This document shows, piece by piece, positions 9,027-18,962 of a DNA stretch of 64,000 nt (positions within the stretch are counted from its first letter, which is position 1; each line of letters opens with the position of its first letter). Location: positions 1 through 64,000 of the forward strand of contig NZ_BOPG01000032.1 of the NCBI RefSeq assembly GCF_016863635.1, read 5' to 3'. Source of the stretch: Virgisporangium aurantiacum (GTDB taxonomy: Bacteria; Actinomycetota; Actinomycetes; Mycobacteriales; Micromonosporaceae). The position numbers were made by a program, and so were the translations under genes. Under the pieces are notes generated by a model. That model was not told the DNA's origin and searched no databases. It saw only the letters and a program-made list of their open reading frames with translations.

Positions 9027-9605
9027 ATGCGAACCATTCTCGGCATCCGGTTCCGCCGCACGACCCGGCGGGCTGTCACGGCGGCGGGCCTCGTGGCGGT
9101 CGTCCTCGGCGCGCTGTTCGTCGCGGCGTCCCCCGCGTCGGCCGCGCCGATCGGCCAGCAGGCGTGCAACTTCGGCGGGTACCTCTGGCACACCACCAGC
9201 TACAACGAATGCATCCTGATCGGCGGCTACAGCGACGGCGACTGGGACGTCCACGTCGGCCTCGACATCAACGTGCCGCCGGACTACGCGCAGCAGGCGA
9301 TCCTGAACTGCCCGGCGAACTTCTCGGCCGAACTGTGGGGCTCGGACACCAGGAACACGCCCGGGTTCCAGTCCGGCCCGCCGCCGGGCGACGACGACTT
9401 CCTCACGTACCTGCCGATCTCGCCGGGGTGGCCGCGGCTCGGCGCCAACGGTCTCGGCATCGAGTTCGACAAGCGGGTGAACTGGCGGGTGCTCAACGAG
9501 GACGACGGCACCGACGAGGTGTACGTGGTGGTCAAATTCAACGACTGCACCACCGACTTCAACCCCGTCCGGCTCCGGACGAACGAGATCGTCCACAACT
9601 TCTGA
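9027..9605 (+). CDS. Secreted protein of unknown function, probable SARP target
   Basis: 192 residues. The ATG is preceded by GGGAG. Residues 1-39 are a clear Sec signal (RRTTRRAVTAAGLVAVVLGALFVAASPASAA), with cleavage near AAP. The mature part of ~150 residues has Cys at ACNFGGY, NECILI, LNCPAN and NDCTTD, consistent with two disulphides, and is rich in aromatic and Asp residues. No family recognised. Its promoter carries 11-bp-phased repeats facing the AfsR-like gene, and a terminator hairpin follows the stop. Confidence 0.75.
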   Translation: MRTILGIRFRRTTRRAVTAAGLVAVVLGALFVAASPASAAPIGQQACNFGGYLWHTTSYNECILIGGYSDGDWDVHVGLDINVPPDYAQQAILNCPANFSAELWGSDTRNTPGFQSGPPPGDDDFLTYLPISPGWPRLGANGLGIEFDKRVNWRVLNEDDGTDEVYVVVKFNDCTTDFNPVRLRTNEIVHNF

Positions 9606-9615
9606 TCGCGGCGCG

Positions 9616-9649
9616 GGTGGCGTCTGCCCGTCCCCGGGCGGGCGCCACC
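9616..9649 (+). terminator. Terminator hairpin after the secreted-protein gene
   Basis: GGTGGCG (9616-9622) pairs with CGCCACC (9643-9649), with an inner GCCCG/CGGGC stem (9626-9630 with 9635-9639) and a short loop. It starts 11 nt after the stop codon. Confidence 0.65.
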
Positions 9650-9711
9650 TGTCGTCGGCGTATCGAAAAACGCATACGCCACCGCAACGGGCCGCCCGCT
9701 TCGATGAGGGC

Positions 9712-10382
9712 ATGAACAACAGCGAAACCCTGTCGGCACCGCCGAACCGCACGCTCGGGATCGTGCTCGTGGGCCTGGCGGTCCTGGGCGTGGCGGGCGC
9801 GGTGTTCACCGGTCGGCGGATGCTCATGATGTCGGTTCCGAGCTGCCTGGGCGGGCACTGGAACGGCTGCTACGACACGGAGAACGGCGTGGTGCTCATG
9901 ACGCTGGTGGGACTGCCGTTGGCCGCGGTGGTGGTGTGGGCATTGGCGCACCGGCGCCGGGCCGCCGGCGTCGCCTCGGCGTGGCGGATGTCGCTGGCCG
10001 AGGTGGGGATGGTCTACGGGACGCTGCCCTTCCTGTGGATGACCCTGATGCCAGGCGCGGGGGCCGGCGTCGTGCCCGGTCGGGTGAGCCTGGTCCCGCT
10101 GCGGGACCTCGTCACCATGGGGTCGCTCGGGATCGGCGGCAACCTGCTGGTCTTCGCGTCGCTCGGGTTCTTCGCCCCGATGCGATTCGCGGCGCTGGCG
10201 TCGGCGCCGCGGATCCTGGCGCTCGCGGGCGGCTGCTCGGTCCTGATCGAGACCGCACAGTACGTCCTGCGGCTGGACCGGGTGTCCTCGATCGACGACG
10301 TCCTGATCAACGCCGCCGGCGCCGCCCTGGCCGCGCTGGCGTCGCGCCCCTGGTGGCGCACCGCGCCGAATAGGCTCCAGAC

Positions 10383-10395
<13 letters not shown>
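9712..10395 (+). CDS. VanZ-like membrane protein
   Basis: 227 residues with about six hydrophobic segments (near 12-32, 60-80, 95-115, 140-160, 165-185, 195-212). The C-terminal half shows the VanZ pattern: a conserved membrane region with NLLVFASLGFFAP, then an E-T-x-Q segment (IETAQYVL) and RVSSIDDVLINAAGAALG-type ending. VanZ-like proteins are membrane proteins linked to glycopeptide resistance and cell-envelope stress; their reaction is not established. The 3' end overlaps the response-regulator gene by 13 nt, so the three genes likely respond to the same envelope signal. Confidence 0.8.
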
Positions 10396-11044
<649 letters not shown>

Positions 11045-11048
<4 letters not shown>

Positions 11049-12172
11049 CCAGGGCTCCCGGCCTGAGCGTCCGCCTCAAGCTGACCCTCAGCTACGCCGG
11101 GTTCCTCATGGTCGCGGGGGTGCTGCTGCTCGCCACGGTGTGGGTGTTCCTCCTGCGCTACGTCCCCGACCCGCCGCCGGGGACCCGCGACCCGGCCGGA
11201 TCCGACGTGCCCTTCCTGCACAGTCCCACCCGCGACGATCTCCTGGAAGCCTTCGCTCCGCGGGCGGCCCAGATGCTGGTGTTCCTGCTGCTGTTCGGGC
11301 TCGTGGGCGGGTGGATCCTCGCCGGCCGGATGCTCACCCCGCTGACCCGCATCACCGATGCCACCCGCCGGGCCACGCACGGATCGCTCTCGCACCGGAT
11401 CCGGCTACCGGGCCGCCGCGACGAGATCCGCGAACTCGCCGACGCCTTCGACACCATGCTCGCGCGGCTGGAGACACACGTCGCCGAACAGCAGCGGTTC
11501 GCCGCCAACGCGTCCCATGAACTGCGCACCCCGTTGGCGATCTCGCAGGCGCTTCTCGACGTGGCCCGGCTCGATCCGACGCGGGACCCCGGCACGCTCG
11601 TCGAGCGGCTGCGCGACGTGAACACCCGGGCGATCAACCTCACCGAGGCGTTGCTCCTGCTGAGCCGCGCCGATCGGCGGTCGTTCCCGCGGGAACGCGT
11701 CGACCTGTCGCTCGTCGCGGAGGAAGCCACCGAGACGCTGCTGCCGCTCGCCGAGAAGCACGGCGTCACCATCGAAACCGGCGGCGACGTGGCACCCGCC
11801 GTCGGGTCACACGCGCTCCTGCTGCAGTTGACGACCAACCTCGTGCACAACGCGATCGTCCACAACCTGCCCGACGCGGGTGCCGTGTGGGTCACGACGA
11901 GCGTCGGACCCACCGCCGTGGTGCTCACCGTCGAGAACACCGGCGCGACGCTCACCCCGGAGTCGGTGCCCACGCTCGTCGAGCCGTTCCGGCGCGGTGC
12001 GGACCGCAGCCGCACCGACGACGCGGGCGTGGGCCTCGGCCTGGCGATCGTCAAGCGGATCACCGAGGCCCACGACGGAACCCTTTCCCTCACCGGCCGG
12101 GCCGGTGGGGGCCTCCGCGTCGCGGTGCGGCTGCCGGCCGCTACGGAGCGAGCAGCCGGGGGCCCGCCTTGA
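11045..12172 (+). CDS. Two-component sensor histidine kinase
   Basis: 375 residues from GTG 11045, coupled to the regulator stop. Two membrane helices (about 15-38 and 75-95) flank a short ~40-residue extracellular loop; HAMP (about 95-148), HisKA with His158 in NASHELRTPL, and HATPase_c with N-box (LVHNAIVHN) and G-box (GVGLGLAIVK). The small sensor loop suggests sensing in or at the membrane. With the OmpR-type regulator it forms a complete pair, and the VanZ-like neighbour is the likely output or co-sensor. The last 32 bp overlap a convergent gene. Confidence 0.92.
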
Positions 12173-13211
12173 TGACGTTCAGCGAGTCCTGGGTGGGGCT
12201 GCCGTCCGACTGTCCTTCGTGCAGGGAGTAGTACGCGGTCTCCGCGCCGACCCAGCCGCGGAACCGGCCGGCGTCGTCGATCACCTGCAGCAGCGGCTTC
12301 ACGTGCGAGTTGAGCTTGTAGCACGTCTGGCCGGTGTTGGTCCGGTAGCCCAGGCACCGGAACCAGTGCTCGTAGGCGTTGCGGCGGTCGCCGGCGAACT
12401 GGGCGAGGTAGTAGTTGATCGTCGCCATGTCCGCGCTGTCACCCGGCGGGTAGTCGGTGCAGCCCTTGCCCGGCTTGGTCCGCGAGGTCGATCCGAGGCA
12501 CCGCCCGTCCTGGCACTGGTTGAAGTTCCACAACGTGAGGTTGCTGGTACCCGAGGTGAGGGTGCCGGCGTGGATGCCGCTGTAGGCGTACGGATAGTTG
12601 ACCTTGTTCTCCGGCAGCATCAACTGGGCCATGCTCGCGCTCACCGAGAAGCTGGCGTTGGACCCGAAGCCGTAGCCGACGGTCGCGGTGTAGCCGGTGC
12701 CGGCGCCGGCCCACACGAGCTGGACCAGGCTGGTGTCCACCGACCCGTCGGTCCTCAGCACCGGCGTGACGGTCCAGTTCTCCTGAAGCGTGCCCCAGAA
12801 GATCGTCAGCGCGTTGTCGACCACGTGGTAGGTGCCGGTGACGGTCTCCGACGGCGGCGACAGGTACCGCTTCGCCGTCCGCGCGTAGCACTGGGTGGGG
12901 CCGCAGCCGGCGGCCGCGACCGGGGTGTCCACCCGGATGTCACGCATGGACGTCTGGTTCCACCGCCACCACCGTCCGGTCACGGTCCCCTGGGCGGGGT
13001 CGAAGGTGTACTCGCTGATGCGCAACCAGTTGGTGGTGGTGTTGGCCGCGAACCCGCCGACCGAGACCGTGAAGTTGGTCTTGCCGCCCGGTGCGGGTTC
13101 GCTCGCCGCGTAGGCGCGGTCGGCGCCGGTGAGCGAGCCGGTGAGCGCACCGGCCAGCAGCACGCCGACGGCGAGCAGAGATGTGGTGAGCCTTGCCAGT
13201 CCCCGTTTCAT
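12141..13211 (-). CDS. Secreted protein of unknown function
   Basis: 356 residues. A Sec signal covers 1-35 (LARLTTSLLAVGVLLAGALTG... AYA|AS). The mature chain is beta-rich with Cys pairs (GCGPTQC, NQCQDGRC, GKGC, FRCLG, QTCYK) that suggest disulphides, and the C-terminal ~100 residues look helical. I do not recognise a family. No ribosome binding site precedes the ATG; a TACTGT box ends 7 nt upstream, so it is probably leaderless. The 3' end overlaps the kinase gene on the other strand by 32 bp. Confidence 0.7.
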   Translation of the reverse strand: MKRGLARLTTSLLAVGVLLAGALTGSLTGADRAYAASEPAPGGKTNFTVSVGGFAANTTTNWLRISEYTFDPAQGTVTGRWWRWNQTSMRDIRVDTPVAAAGCGPTQCYARTAKRYLSPPSETVTGTYHVVDNALTIFWGTLQENWTVTPVLRTDGSVDTSLVQLVWAGAGTGYTATVGYGFGSNASFSVSASMAQLMLPENKVNYPYAYSGIHAGTLTSGTSNLTLWNFNQCQDGRCLGSTSRTKPGKGCTDYPPGDSADMATINYYLAQFAGDRRNAYEHWFRCLGYRTNTGQTCYKLNSHVKPLLQVIDDAGRFRGWVGAETAYYSLHEGQSDGSPTQDSLNVIKAGPRLLAP

Positions 13212-13218
13212 GAGCCGG

Positions 13219-13247
13219 ACAGTATCGAAGGGTATTTATCTCCGCAA
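13219..13247 (-). promoter_or_regulatory. Leaderless promoter of the secreted-protein gene
   Basis: On the minus strand TTGCGG (13242-13247) and TACTGT (13219-13224) are 17 nt apart, and the -10 ends 7 nt before the ATG at 13211. Confidence 0.55.
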
Positions 13248-13276
13248 CGGTCCGGACCGAAATTGTGAGCGTGCGA

Positions 13277-14302
13277 TTAGAGCCGCCCGTCGGCGACCGC
13301 CTGGCGCACCCACGGGATGACCTCGTCAAGCATCTTGTCGAGGGACGTGGTGGCCGTGAAGCCGAGCACGTCGCGGGTTTTGGACACGTCCGGAACCCGC
13401 TTCTGCACGTCGTACTCGTACGGGTCGTCGCTGACGAGCCGCAGCGGCACGTCGGCGCCCTTGATCTTGCGCCAGATGACCTCGGCGAGCTCGCGGACCG
13501 TCGTGGACTCGGCGGTGGAGACGTTGAAGTCCTCGTTGCGGGCCGCCTCGTGCTCCATCGCCGTCACGATGCCCTGCGCGAGGTCGCCGCCGTACGTGTA
13601 GTGCCGCACCTGGTTGCCGTCGCCGAGGATGTGCAGCGGATCCTGCCCCTTGAGCACCTTCTGCACGAGGTCGGGCACGACGTGGGACATCGCGAGCTTC
13701 ACGTTGCCGGAGAGCACCTCGGCCTCGCCGAGCGCACGACCCTCGCCGACGCCGACGCAGTTGAACGGGCGCACGATCGTGTACGGCAACTTGTACTGGT
13801 CCCAGGCGGCGCGGGCGTAGTACTCCACGGCCAGCTTCTGGAACCCGTACGACGACAGCGGCGGCGGGATGGTCCGCTCGTCGCCCTCCTTCGACGGCCA
13901 GTGCGTGGTCGACTCGAACACCATCGACGACGACAGGTAGGTGACCTTCTGCAGCCGGCCCTGCCGGTGCGCCTCGATCGCCGCGTCACACGACGCCGCC
14001 ATGATCCGCTCGTTGGTGGCGAGCAGGTCGTAGGCGTAGGCGTGGAAGTACGAGATGCCGCCGATCATGGCGGCACCGGCGATGAAGTGGTCGCAGTCGG
14101 CGAGAAGGCCGCTCAGCAGCTGGGCGTCGCGGGCGTCGCCCTCGACGAACTGGTAGTTCGGATCGTCGTCGTAGCTGTGGCTCACCGGCCCGTACTTGGA
14201 GAAGTTGTCGACACCCACCACCTGGTGGCCGCGGCGGAGCAGCTCCTCCACGACATAACCGCCGATGAACCCGGCGGAACCGGTGATCAGAACCTTCGCC
14301 AC
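13277..14302 (-). CDS. NAD-dependent sugar epimerase/dehydratase (extended SDR)
   Basis: 341 residues. Rossmann motif GSAGFIGG at 8-15 binds NAD; the catalytic pair is Tyr152 and Lys156 (SYGFQK), with Ser125-126 in YLSSSMVF as third residue. This is the UDP-glucose 4-epimerase/dTDP-glucose dehydratase class acting on nucleotide sugars in the cytosol. The exact substrate cannot be read from sequence. It is the last gene of a three-gene run with a glycosyltransferase and a UDP-sugar dehydrogenase, which points to supply of a modified sugar for a cell-surface glycan. Confidence 0.88.
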   Translation of the reverse strand: MAKVLITGSAGFIGGYVVEELLRRGHQVVGVDNFSKYGPVSHSYDDDPNYQFVEGDARDAQLLSGLLADCDHFIAGAAMIGGISYFHAYAYDLLATNERIMAASCDAAIEAHRQGRLQKVTYLSSSMVFESTTHWPSKEGDERTIPPPLSSYGFQKLAVEYYARAAWDQYKLPYTIVRPFNCVGVGEGRALGEAEVLSGNVKLAMSHVVPDLVQKVLKGQDPLHILGDGNQVRHYTYGGDLAQGIVTAMEHEAARNEDFNVSTAESTTVRELAEVIWRKIKGADVPLRLVSDDPYEYDVQKRVPDVSKTRDVLGFTATTSLDKMLDEVIPWVRQAVADGRL

Positions 14303-14356
14303 GAACCTCTCCCTACTTGAACACGATGACGCCGACGCACGAGACCGGCGGGAACG

Positions 14357-15163
14357 CTACGGCTGCTGCGGTGGCACGTACTCGGCGACCGGGGTCGGTG
14401 CCACGTCCGCGTCCGCGTACTTCCGCGCCCGGTCCGCCGCGCCGGCCCGGATCTGCTCGGCGGTCAGCTGCCGCCCGTAGGCGAAGCGGTACCAGCGCAG
14501 GTAGCTCGGTAGCCAGCGGGCCAGGTCGAAGCGGCTCTCGCCGAGCTGGCGGTCGAGCCAGATGGTCGGCAGCTCGGCGACCGGCAGCCGCATCCGCGCC
14601 GCCTTCGCGGTGAGCTCGAGACCGATCTCGAACCCGCTGCGGCTCTCGATGCCGACCTGGCGGACGAAGTCCGTCGAGTACGCCTTGAAGCTGTTGGTGG
14701 CGTCCCGCGTACCGACGCGCGCGAACCAGTGCAGCGACCGGCCGGCGTAGCGCGACATCATCCGCTTGAGACGCGGGCCGCCGACCTGCTGGCCGCCCGG
14801 CATGTAGCGGGAGGCGGCGGCGACCACCACGCCCCGGTCGACCAGCCGGGCGAGTTCGTCGATCTGGCGGGGATCGTCGGAGCCGTCGGCCATCGTGACG
14901 ACGGCCACCGGTGCGACCGCGACGTCGACGCCGAACCGGATCGCGTTGGCCGGCCCGCGACCGTAGGTGTTGAGGACGGCGCGCACGCGCGGGTCCTCCG
15001 CCCCGATCGCCTCCACGTACGGAACGGTCGAGTCGTCCGGAATGTCGTGCACCACCAGGATCTCGCACGGCAGGGTGACCTCCCGCCGGATCCGGCGCAG
15101 GCACGACACGATGGCATCGCCCTCCTGGTACACCGGGATGACGACGCTCACCTGGGGCTTCAC
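14357..15163 (-). CDS. Family 2 glycosyltransferase
   Basis: 268 residues from GTG 15163, which overlaps the stop of the dehydrogenase gene (GTGA). The GT-A fold starts at once (QVSVVIPVYQEGD), with the nucleotide-sugar/metal site around MADGSDDP and a later RDATNSFKAYS segment typical of dolichol-phosphate-mannose-synthase-like enzymes. No membrane helices, so it is cytosolic or peripheral. It transfers a sugar from a nucleotide donor, perhaps to a polyprenyl phosphate, which the adjacent polytopic membrane protein could then use; that link is inference. Confidence 0.85.
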   Translation of the reverse strand: MKPQVSVVIPVYQEGDAIVSCLRRIRREVTLPCEILVVHDIPDDSTVPYVEAIGAEDPRVRAVLNTYGRGPANAIRFGVDVAVAPVAVVTMADGSDDPRQIDELARLVDRGVVVAAASRYMPGGQQVGGPRLKRMMSRYAGRSLHWFARVGTRDATNSFKAYSTDFVRQVGIESRSGFEIGLELTAKAARMRLPVAELPTIWLDRQLGESRFDLARWLPSYLRWYRFAYGRQLTAEQIRAGAADRARKYADADVAPTPVAEYVPPQQP

Positions 15164-16353
15164 AACCGCATTCCCTGCCCGGCGATGCCCCACATGTCGG
15201 CGACCGGCTTGTCGGTGGTCAGGTCCCGGTACTCCGGATGCGGCGCGGCGATCACCAACAGGTCGGCCCGCTCCAGCACCTCCGGCAGCGGGAGGAAACG
15301 CGGGTCGTCGATGTACGGATCGGTGCACACGGTCTCGTTGGCCTTGAGCATGAGGATCTTCCGGAGCTTGAAGGCGAGGCTCTCCCGAGGATCGTCGCTG
15401 CCGCCCTTGAACGCCATGCCGAGGATGCCGACGGTGAGCTTGCCCAGGTCGAACGACTGCTCCAGCCGCGACACCACGTACAACGGCAGGCCTTCGTTGA
15501 TCAGCATCGCCGTGTGGCCGAGCACGAAGTTGTTGTTGTTGAAGGCAGCCAGCTGCATCGTGTCCTTGAGCAGGCACGGGCCGGCCGCGAACCCGGGGCC
15601 GGGAATGTCGGCCGCACGCGGGTACTCGAACCGGATGGCGTGGCGGATCCGCTCGAAGTCGAGCCCCGCGTCGTTGGCCATCATCCAGAACTGGTTCGCC
15701 GTGGCGAACTTGATGTACCGCCAGGTGTTGGTGAACAGCTTCGCCAGCTCCGCCTCTTCGGGCTGGAGCGGAACGATCTTGTCGGTGAGCACGGAGAAGA
15801 ACTCGGACGCGCGGCGCATGGCGCGCTCGCCCCGCGCCGAGACGAGCTGCGGCAGCTCGAACAGCTCGGTCATCGCGTGTCCCTCGGCGATGCGTTCGGG
15901 ACAGAACGCCACGTCGATGTCGAACCCGTGCCGGGTGAGCAGGCGCTCGGTCAGCGTCGTCACGCCCGGGTGCACGGTGCTGCGGAGGACGACGAGCTGA
16001 CCGTCACGCAGGTGGTCGATGCAGCGTTCCAGCGCGCGGGGCACGGCGCCGAGATCGGGGTTGAGGTGCTCGTCGACCGGGGTGCCGACCACTACCACGA
16101 TCACTTCGGCGGCGGCGACGCTCGCCGGGTCGGTGGTGGCGACGAGGGTGCCGGCCCGGACCGCCTCGGCCAGATGCTCGGCGGCGCCGTCCTCGGTGAA
16201 CGGCAGGCGACCCGAGTTGACGACGTCGACGGCGGCGGCGTTGATGTCGTACAGGGTCACGGTCTGCCCGCGGGACGCCAGCGCCACGCCGAGCGGCAGG
16301 CCGACCCGGCCACATCCACCCACGATCACCGCGGCCCGTTGGAACTGACCCAT
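15160..16353 (-). CDS. UDP-glucose/GDP-mannose-type nucleotide-sugar dehydrogenase
   Basis: 397 residues from ATG 16353; a TTG 30 nt upstream is possible but adds residues before the Rossmann fold. NAD motif GGCGRVG at 12-18, central helical domain, and the catalytic Cys260 in FAAGPCLLKD, all as in the UDP-glucose/UDP-N-acetylmannosamine dehydrogenase family. It oxidises the C6 hydroxyl of a nucleotide sugar to a uronic acid. It is first in the run with the glycosyltransferase and epimerase, giving a uronic-acid-containing surface glycan as the likely product. Confidence 0.9.
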   Translation of the reverse strand: MGQFQRAAVIVGGCGRVGLPLGVALASRGQTVTLYDINAAAVDVVNSGRLPFTEDGAAEHLAEAVRAGTLVATTDPASVAAAEVIVVVVGTPVDEHLNPDLGAVPRALERCIDHLRDGQLVVLRSTVHPGVTTLTERLLTRHGFDIDVAFCPERIAEGHAMTELFELPQLVSARGERAMRRASEFFSVLTDKIVPLQPEEAELAKLFTNTWRYIKFATANQFWMMANDAGLDFERIRHAIRFEYPRAADIPGPGFAAGPCLLKDTMQLAAFNNNNFVLGHTAMLINEGLPLYVVSRLEQSFDLGKLTVGILGMAFKGGSDDPRESLAFKLRKILMLKANETVCTDPYIDDPRFLPLPEVLERADLLVIAAPHPEYRDLTTDKPVADMWGIAGQGMRL

Positions 16354-16513
16354 GCTCCCCGTCCCCACGCCGTTTCTCCCCAAAGAACGGGGAGACCATA
16401 CACGAAGGAGACTCTCGTGTCGTATCGCCTACGCTGTGCCGGCGGCCTTCCCGGCCGTGCTGCGATGGCGGTAAATAGGTGTATTTCAGGCGACATATAC
16501 CCGAGGGGGACGG

Positions 16514-18319
16514 ATGCGGTCAGGTTTCCTGGTTCCACCGTTGCTGCTGCTGCAGGGCGCATGGTTCCTGGCACCCGGCCTGCTCGCCGCGCTGGTCCTG
16601 CTCGGTCGGAAACGCATCCCCGCCCACCTCACCGTGCTGGTGGCGGCGCTGATCAGCAGCCTCGTCGCGTACCTGGCATTCTGGGCGTATCTGCTCCACC
16701 GCAGTGCCGGGTTGGCCTACACCGCCGGCACGGCCGTCGTCGCGGCGGCGGCGGTCGTCGCGCTGCTGCGGGGCGACCGTCGCCGGTTGCTGCGGAGCGC
16801 GGACATCGGCCTGCCGCTGCTGTTGATGTTCCTCGTCGCGTTGTTCTACATCGGGGTCACGGACGGCTGCACCTGGCGTTCGCCGGCGACGATCGTGCAC
16901 GACAGCTGCCACGTGTCCCAGCTGCCGGGCGACAACGTCCTGCCCCAGATGTTCGCCGAGAACGTCGCCCACGGACGGGCGCGCGACACGTTCTGGACCT
17001 TCCAGGGCAGTGACCGTCCGCCGCTGCAGGCGGCCGTGGCGCTGCAGCAGTCGCCGCTGACCCTGACCACGGCGTGGGAGGTCACCGGCTACCAGGTGAT
17101 CGGCCAGCTCCTGCAGCTGCTGTGGATTCCGGCGCTGTGGGCGATGTGCCGGATGCTGCGCCTGTCCGGCCGCCGGTTCGCGATCGTCTTCGCACTCTGC
17201 GTGTTCAACGGCTTCTTCCTGCTCAACACGTACTTCGTGTGGCCGAAGCTGCTCGCCGGCGCGTTCGTGCTGCTGGCCATCGGGCTGCTGTTCCCCGGCG
17301 ATCGCCGACCCGCGCCGGGCGAACCGCCGCGGCCGTTGACCGCATGGACGGTGGGCCTTGCCGGGCTGGCCGTGGCGCTCGCGATGCTGTCGCACTCCGG
17401 GGCCGTGTTCACGCTGATACCGGTCGGCGTGGCACTGCTGCTTCCGCGGTACCGCCCCCCACTGCGTCAGCTGCTGACGATCGGGGTGCTGGCCCTGGTG
17501 CTGATCGGCACCTGGACGGCGTACCAGCGGCTGTACGACCCGCCCGGCGACCGGCTGCTCAAGTGGCATCTCGCCGGACAGGCGGAGGAGGACCCCCGGT
17601 CGTTCCCGGCTGTTCTCGTCGATGCGTACACCGACACGCCCGTGAAGCGGATCGCGCTCAACAAGGCCGACAACGTCGGCGCACTGTTCTACACGTCGGA
17701 GGGCTGCGTGTCGCCGACCCTCGGACCCGGCAACGTGCTGCGCCACAAGGAGTTCTGCCACGTCGCCCCGTCGCTGGAGACGCTCAACGTGGGCTGGCTG
17801 CTGCTCCTGCTCCCGTTCGTCCGGCGGCGGTTGTGGACCCGTGCGGACCCGGCCCGCTTCCGGCTGCTGCTCGGCGTCACCGCCGGGGCGCTTCTCTGCT
17901 GGGTCCTGCTCATGTTCGGCAACGCGCCGGCGCTCACGTTCGCCTTCCAGGGCTCGTACGCGACCGCGATGCTGCTGTTCCTCCTGGCGGCGACCGTGAT
18001 CGCCGTCCTGCCCCGACGCGTGGCGCACGCGCTGGTCGCGTTGCAGGTCCTCTACTTCGGGGTGGTGTGGGTCGCCCTGGTGTGGGCCCGGGACAGCTCG
18101 GTCACCCACCCACCGTCGTATGTGACGCTGACGGTGATCGGGGCGATCGCGGTCGGCGCCGCGCTGTTCCGGATCGCCCGCTGGCAACCGGACGACGCCC
18201 TGCCGGAGCCGACGGACAGCGCCACCGGTCCACCGGACGACGCCGCTTCCGAGGATGACGCCGCTTCCGAGGATGACGCCGCCGAGCCGGACCAGCAGAT
18301 CGCCGGGCGCCCCACCTAG
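16514..18319 (+). CDS. Polytopic membrane protein, probable GT-C-type glycosyltransferase
   Basis: 601 residues from ATG 16514 behind GAGGGGGA. About twelve hydrophobic helices, with one sizeable outside loop between helices (CTWRSPATIVHDSCHVSQ and the FWTFQGSDRPPLQ region, about 118-165). The layout of many helices with acidic/aromatic first loops resembles polyprenyl-phosphate-sugar-dependent GT-C enzymes, but no decisive motif is visible. Divergent from the nucleotide-sugar block, which supports a role in glycan assembly. The C-terminal cytosolic tail is acidic and contains an 18-bp tandem repeat. The stop codon overlaps the convergent GNAT stop (CTAG). Confidence 0.65.
   Translation: MRSGFLVPPLLLLQGAWFLAPGLLAALVLLGRKRIPAHLTVLVAALISSLVAYLAFWAYLLHRSAGLAYTAGTAVVAAAAVVALLRGDRRRLLRSADIGLPLLLMFLVALFYIGVTDGCTWRSPATIVHDSCHVSQLPGDNVLPQMFAENVAHGRARDTFWTFQGSDRPPLQAAVALQQSPLTLTTAWEVTGYQVIGQLLQLLWIPALWAMCRMLRLSGRRFAIVFALCVFNGFFLLNTYFVWPKLLAGAFVLLAIGLLFPGDRRPAPGEPPRPLTAWTVGLAGLAVALAMLSHSGAVFTLIPVGVALLLPRYRPPLRQLLTIGVLALVLIGTWTAYQRLYDPPGDRLLKWHLAGQAEEDPRSFPAVLVDAYTDTPVKRIALNKADNVGALFYTSEGCVSPTLGPGNVLRHKEFCHVAPSLETLNVGWLLLLLPFVRRRLWTRADPARFRLLLGVTAGALLCWVLLMFGNAPALTFAFQGSYATAMLLFLLAATVIAVLPRRVAHALVALQVLYFGVVWVALVWARDSSVTHPPSYVTLTVIGAIAVGAALFRIARWQPDDALPEPTDSATGPPDDAASEDDAASEDDAAEPDQQIAGRPT
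18239..18286 (+). repeat. 18-bp in-frame tandem repeat
   Basis: GACGCCGCTTCCGAGGAT is repeated at 18239-18256 and 18257-18274, with a partial third copy to 18286, encoding DAASED units in the acidic tail of the membrane protein. Likely a slippage tract that varies between strains. Confidence 0.85.
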
Positions 18320-18888
18320 CCGGCGGACGACGTGAAGTCCCGCGGCACGAACGAGAAGACCATCATGTCGTGGGACTCGCCCGACCAGCGGGCCCGGTTC
18401 CGCAGGCGCCCCTCGAACACCGCGCCCGACTTCCGGGCGGTCGCGATGCTCGCCGCGTTGGTGGCCACCATGGTGATCTCGACGCGGGCCAGCCCCAGGT
18501 CGTCGACCGCCCACCGCGCGAGCCGCCGGGCCGCGCCGCTGGCGATTCCGCGACCGGTCGCCGACGACCGCACCCAGTAGCTGAGGTTCGTCGACGCGCG
18601 GGTCGCGTCGACGTTCTCCAGCGAGCACGCGCCGAGGTAACGCCCGCCGGCGGCATCGACGACGCTGAACGCGTACAGGGTTCCCTGCTGCCACGCCGAT
18701 TCCGCGTACGACGTCCACGCGGCGATGTCGTTCTTCGTCTGGTCGTCACGCCACCACGCCATCGTGCCGCGCAACGCCCCGGCCGACTCGGTCATCGCCG
18801 CCCACATGTCGTCGAGGTGGCCCGCGTCGAGCGGAACGAGCGCGACGGACCCGGTCGACAGCACGATGTCGCGCGAGGGCGGGCTCAT
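18316..18888 (-). CDS. GNAT-family N-acetyltransferase (RimJ/RimL type)
   Basis: 190 residues from ATG 18888, chosen because GGAGGG lies 10 nt upstream; upstream ATGs at 18897 and 18906-18909 are too close to it. Pattern of the RimJ/RimL ribosomal-protein acetyltransferase group: LVPLDAGHLDDMWAAM start, acetyl-CoA loop at SSATGRGIASGAARRL and the ARVEITMVATNAASIATARKSGAVFEG ending described as strand, helix, strand. It transfers acetyl from acetyl-CoA to an unknown amine in the cytosol. A strong terminator hairpin lies just upstream, so it has either a very short promoter or depends on read-through. Confidence 0.85.
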   Translation of the reverse strand: MSPPSRDIVLSTGSVALVPLDAGHLDDMWAAMTESAGALRGTMAWWRDDQTKNDIAAWTSYAESAWQQGTLYAFSVVDAAGGRYLGACSLENVDATRASTNLSYWVRSSATGRGIASGAARRLARWAVDDLGLARVEITMVATNAASIATARKSGAVFEGRLRNRARWSGESHDMMVFSFVPRDFTSSAG

Positions 18889-18930
18889 CGCAAGCATGCC
18901 CTCCATCATCCGCCGGAACGGACGCGGATG

Positions 18931-18958
18931 AGTGCCCCGGAACGGGTTCCGGGGCACT
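18931..18958 (-). terminator. Perfect terminator hairpin after the AHSA1 gene
   Basis: AGTGCCCCGGAAC (18931-18943) and GTTCCGGGGCACT (18946-18958) are perfectly complementary. It begins 4 nt after the AHSA1 stop on the minus strand and is the only space before the GNAT gene. Confidence 0.8.
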
Positions 18959-18962
18959 CGGC

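Noticed and set aside
6228..9827. 1199-codon minus-strand open frame in another phase of the SARP gene
   Set aside because: Runs through the SARP gene and the secreted-protein gene on the other strand; composition is Arg/Pro/Ala noise.
16520..18718. 732-codon frame antisense to the polytopic membrane protein
   Set aside because: Highly charged, Gln/Arg-rich translation opposite a clear multi-helix protein.
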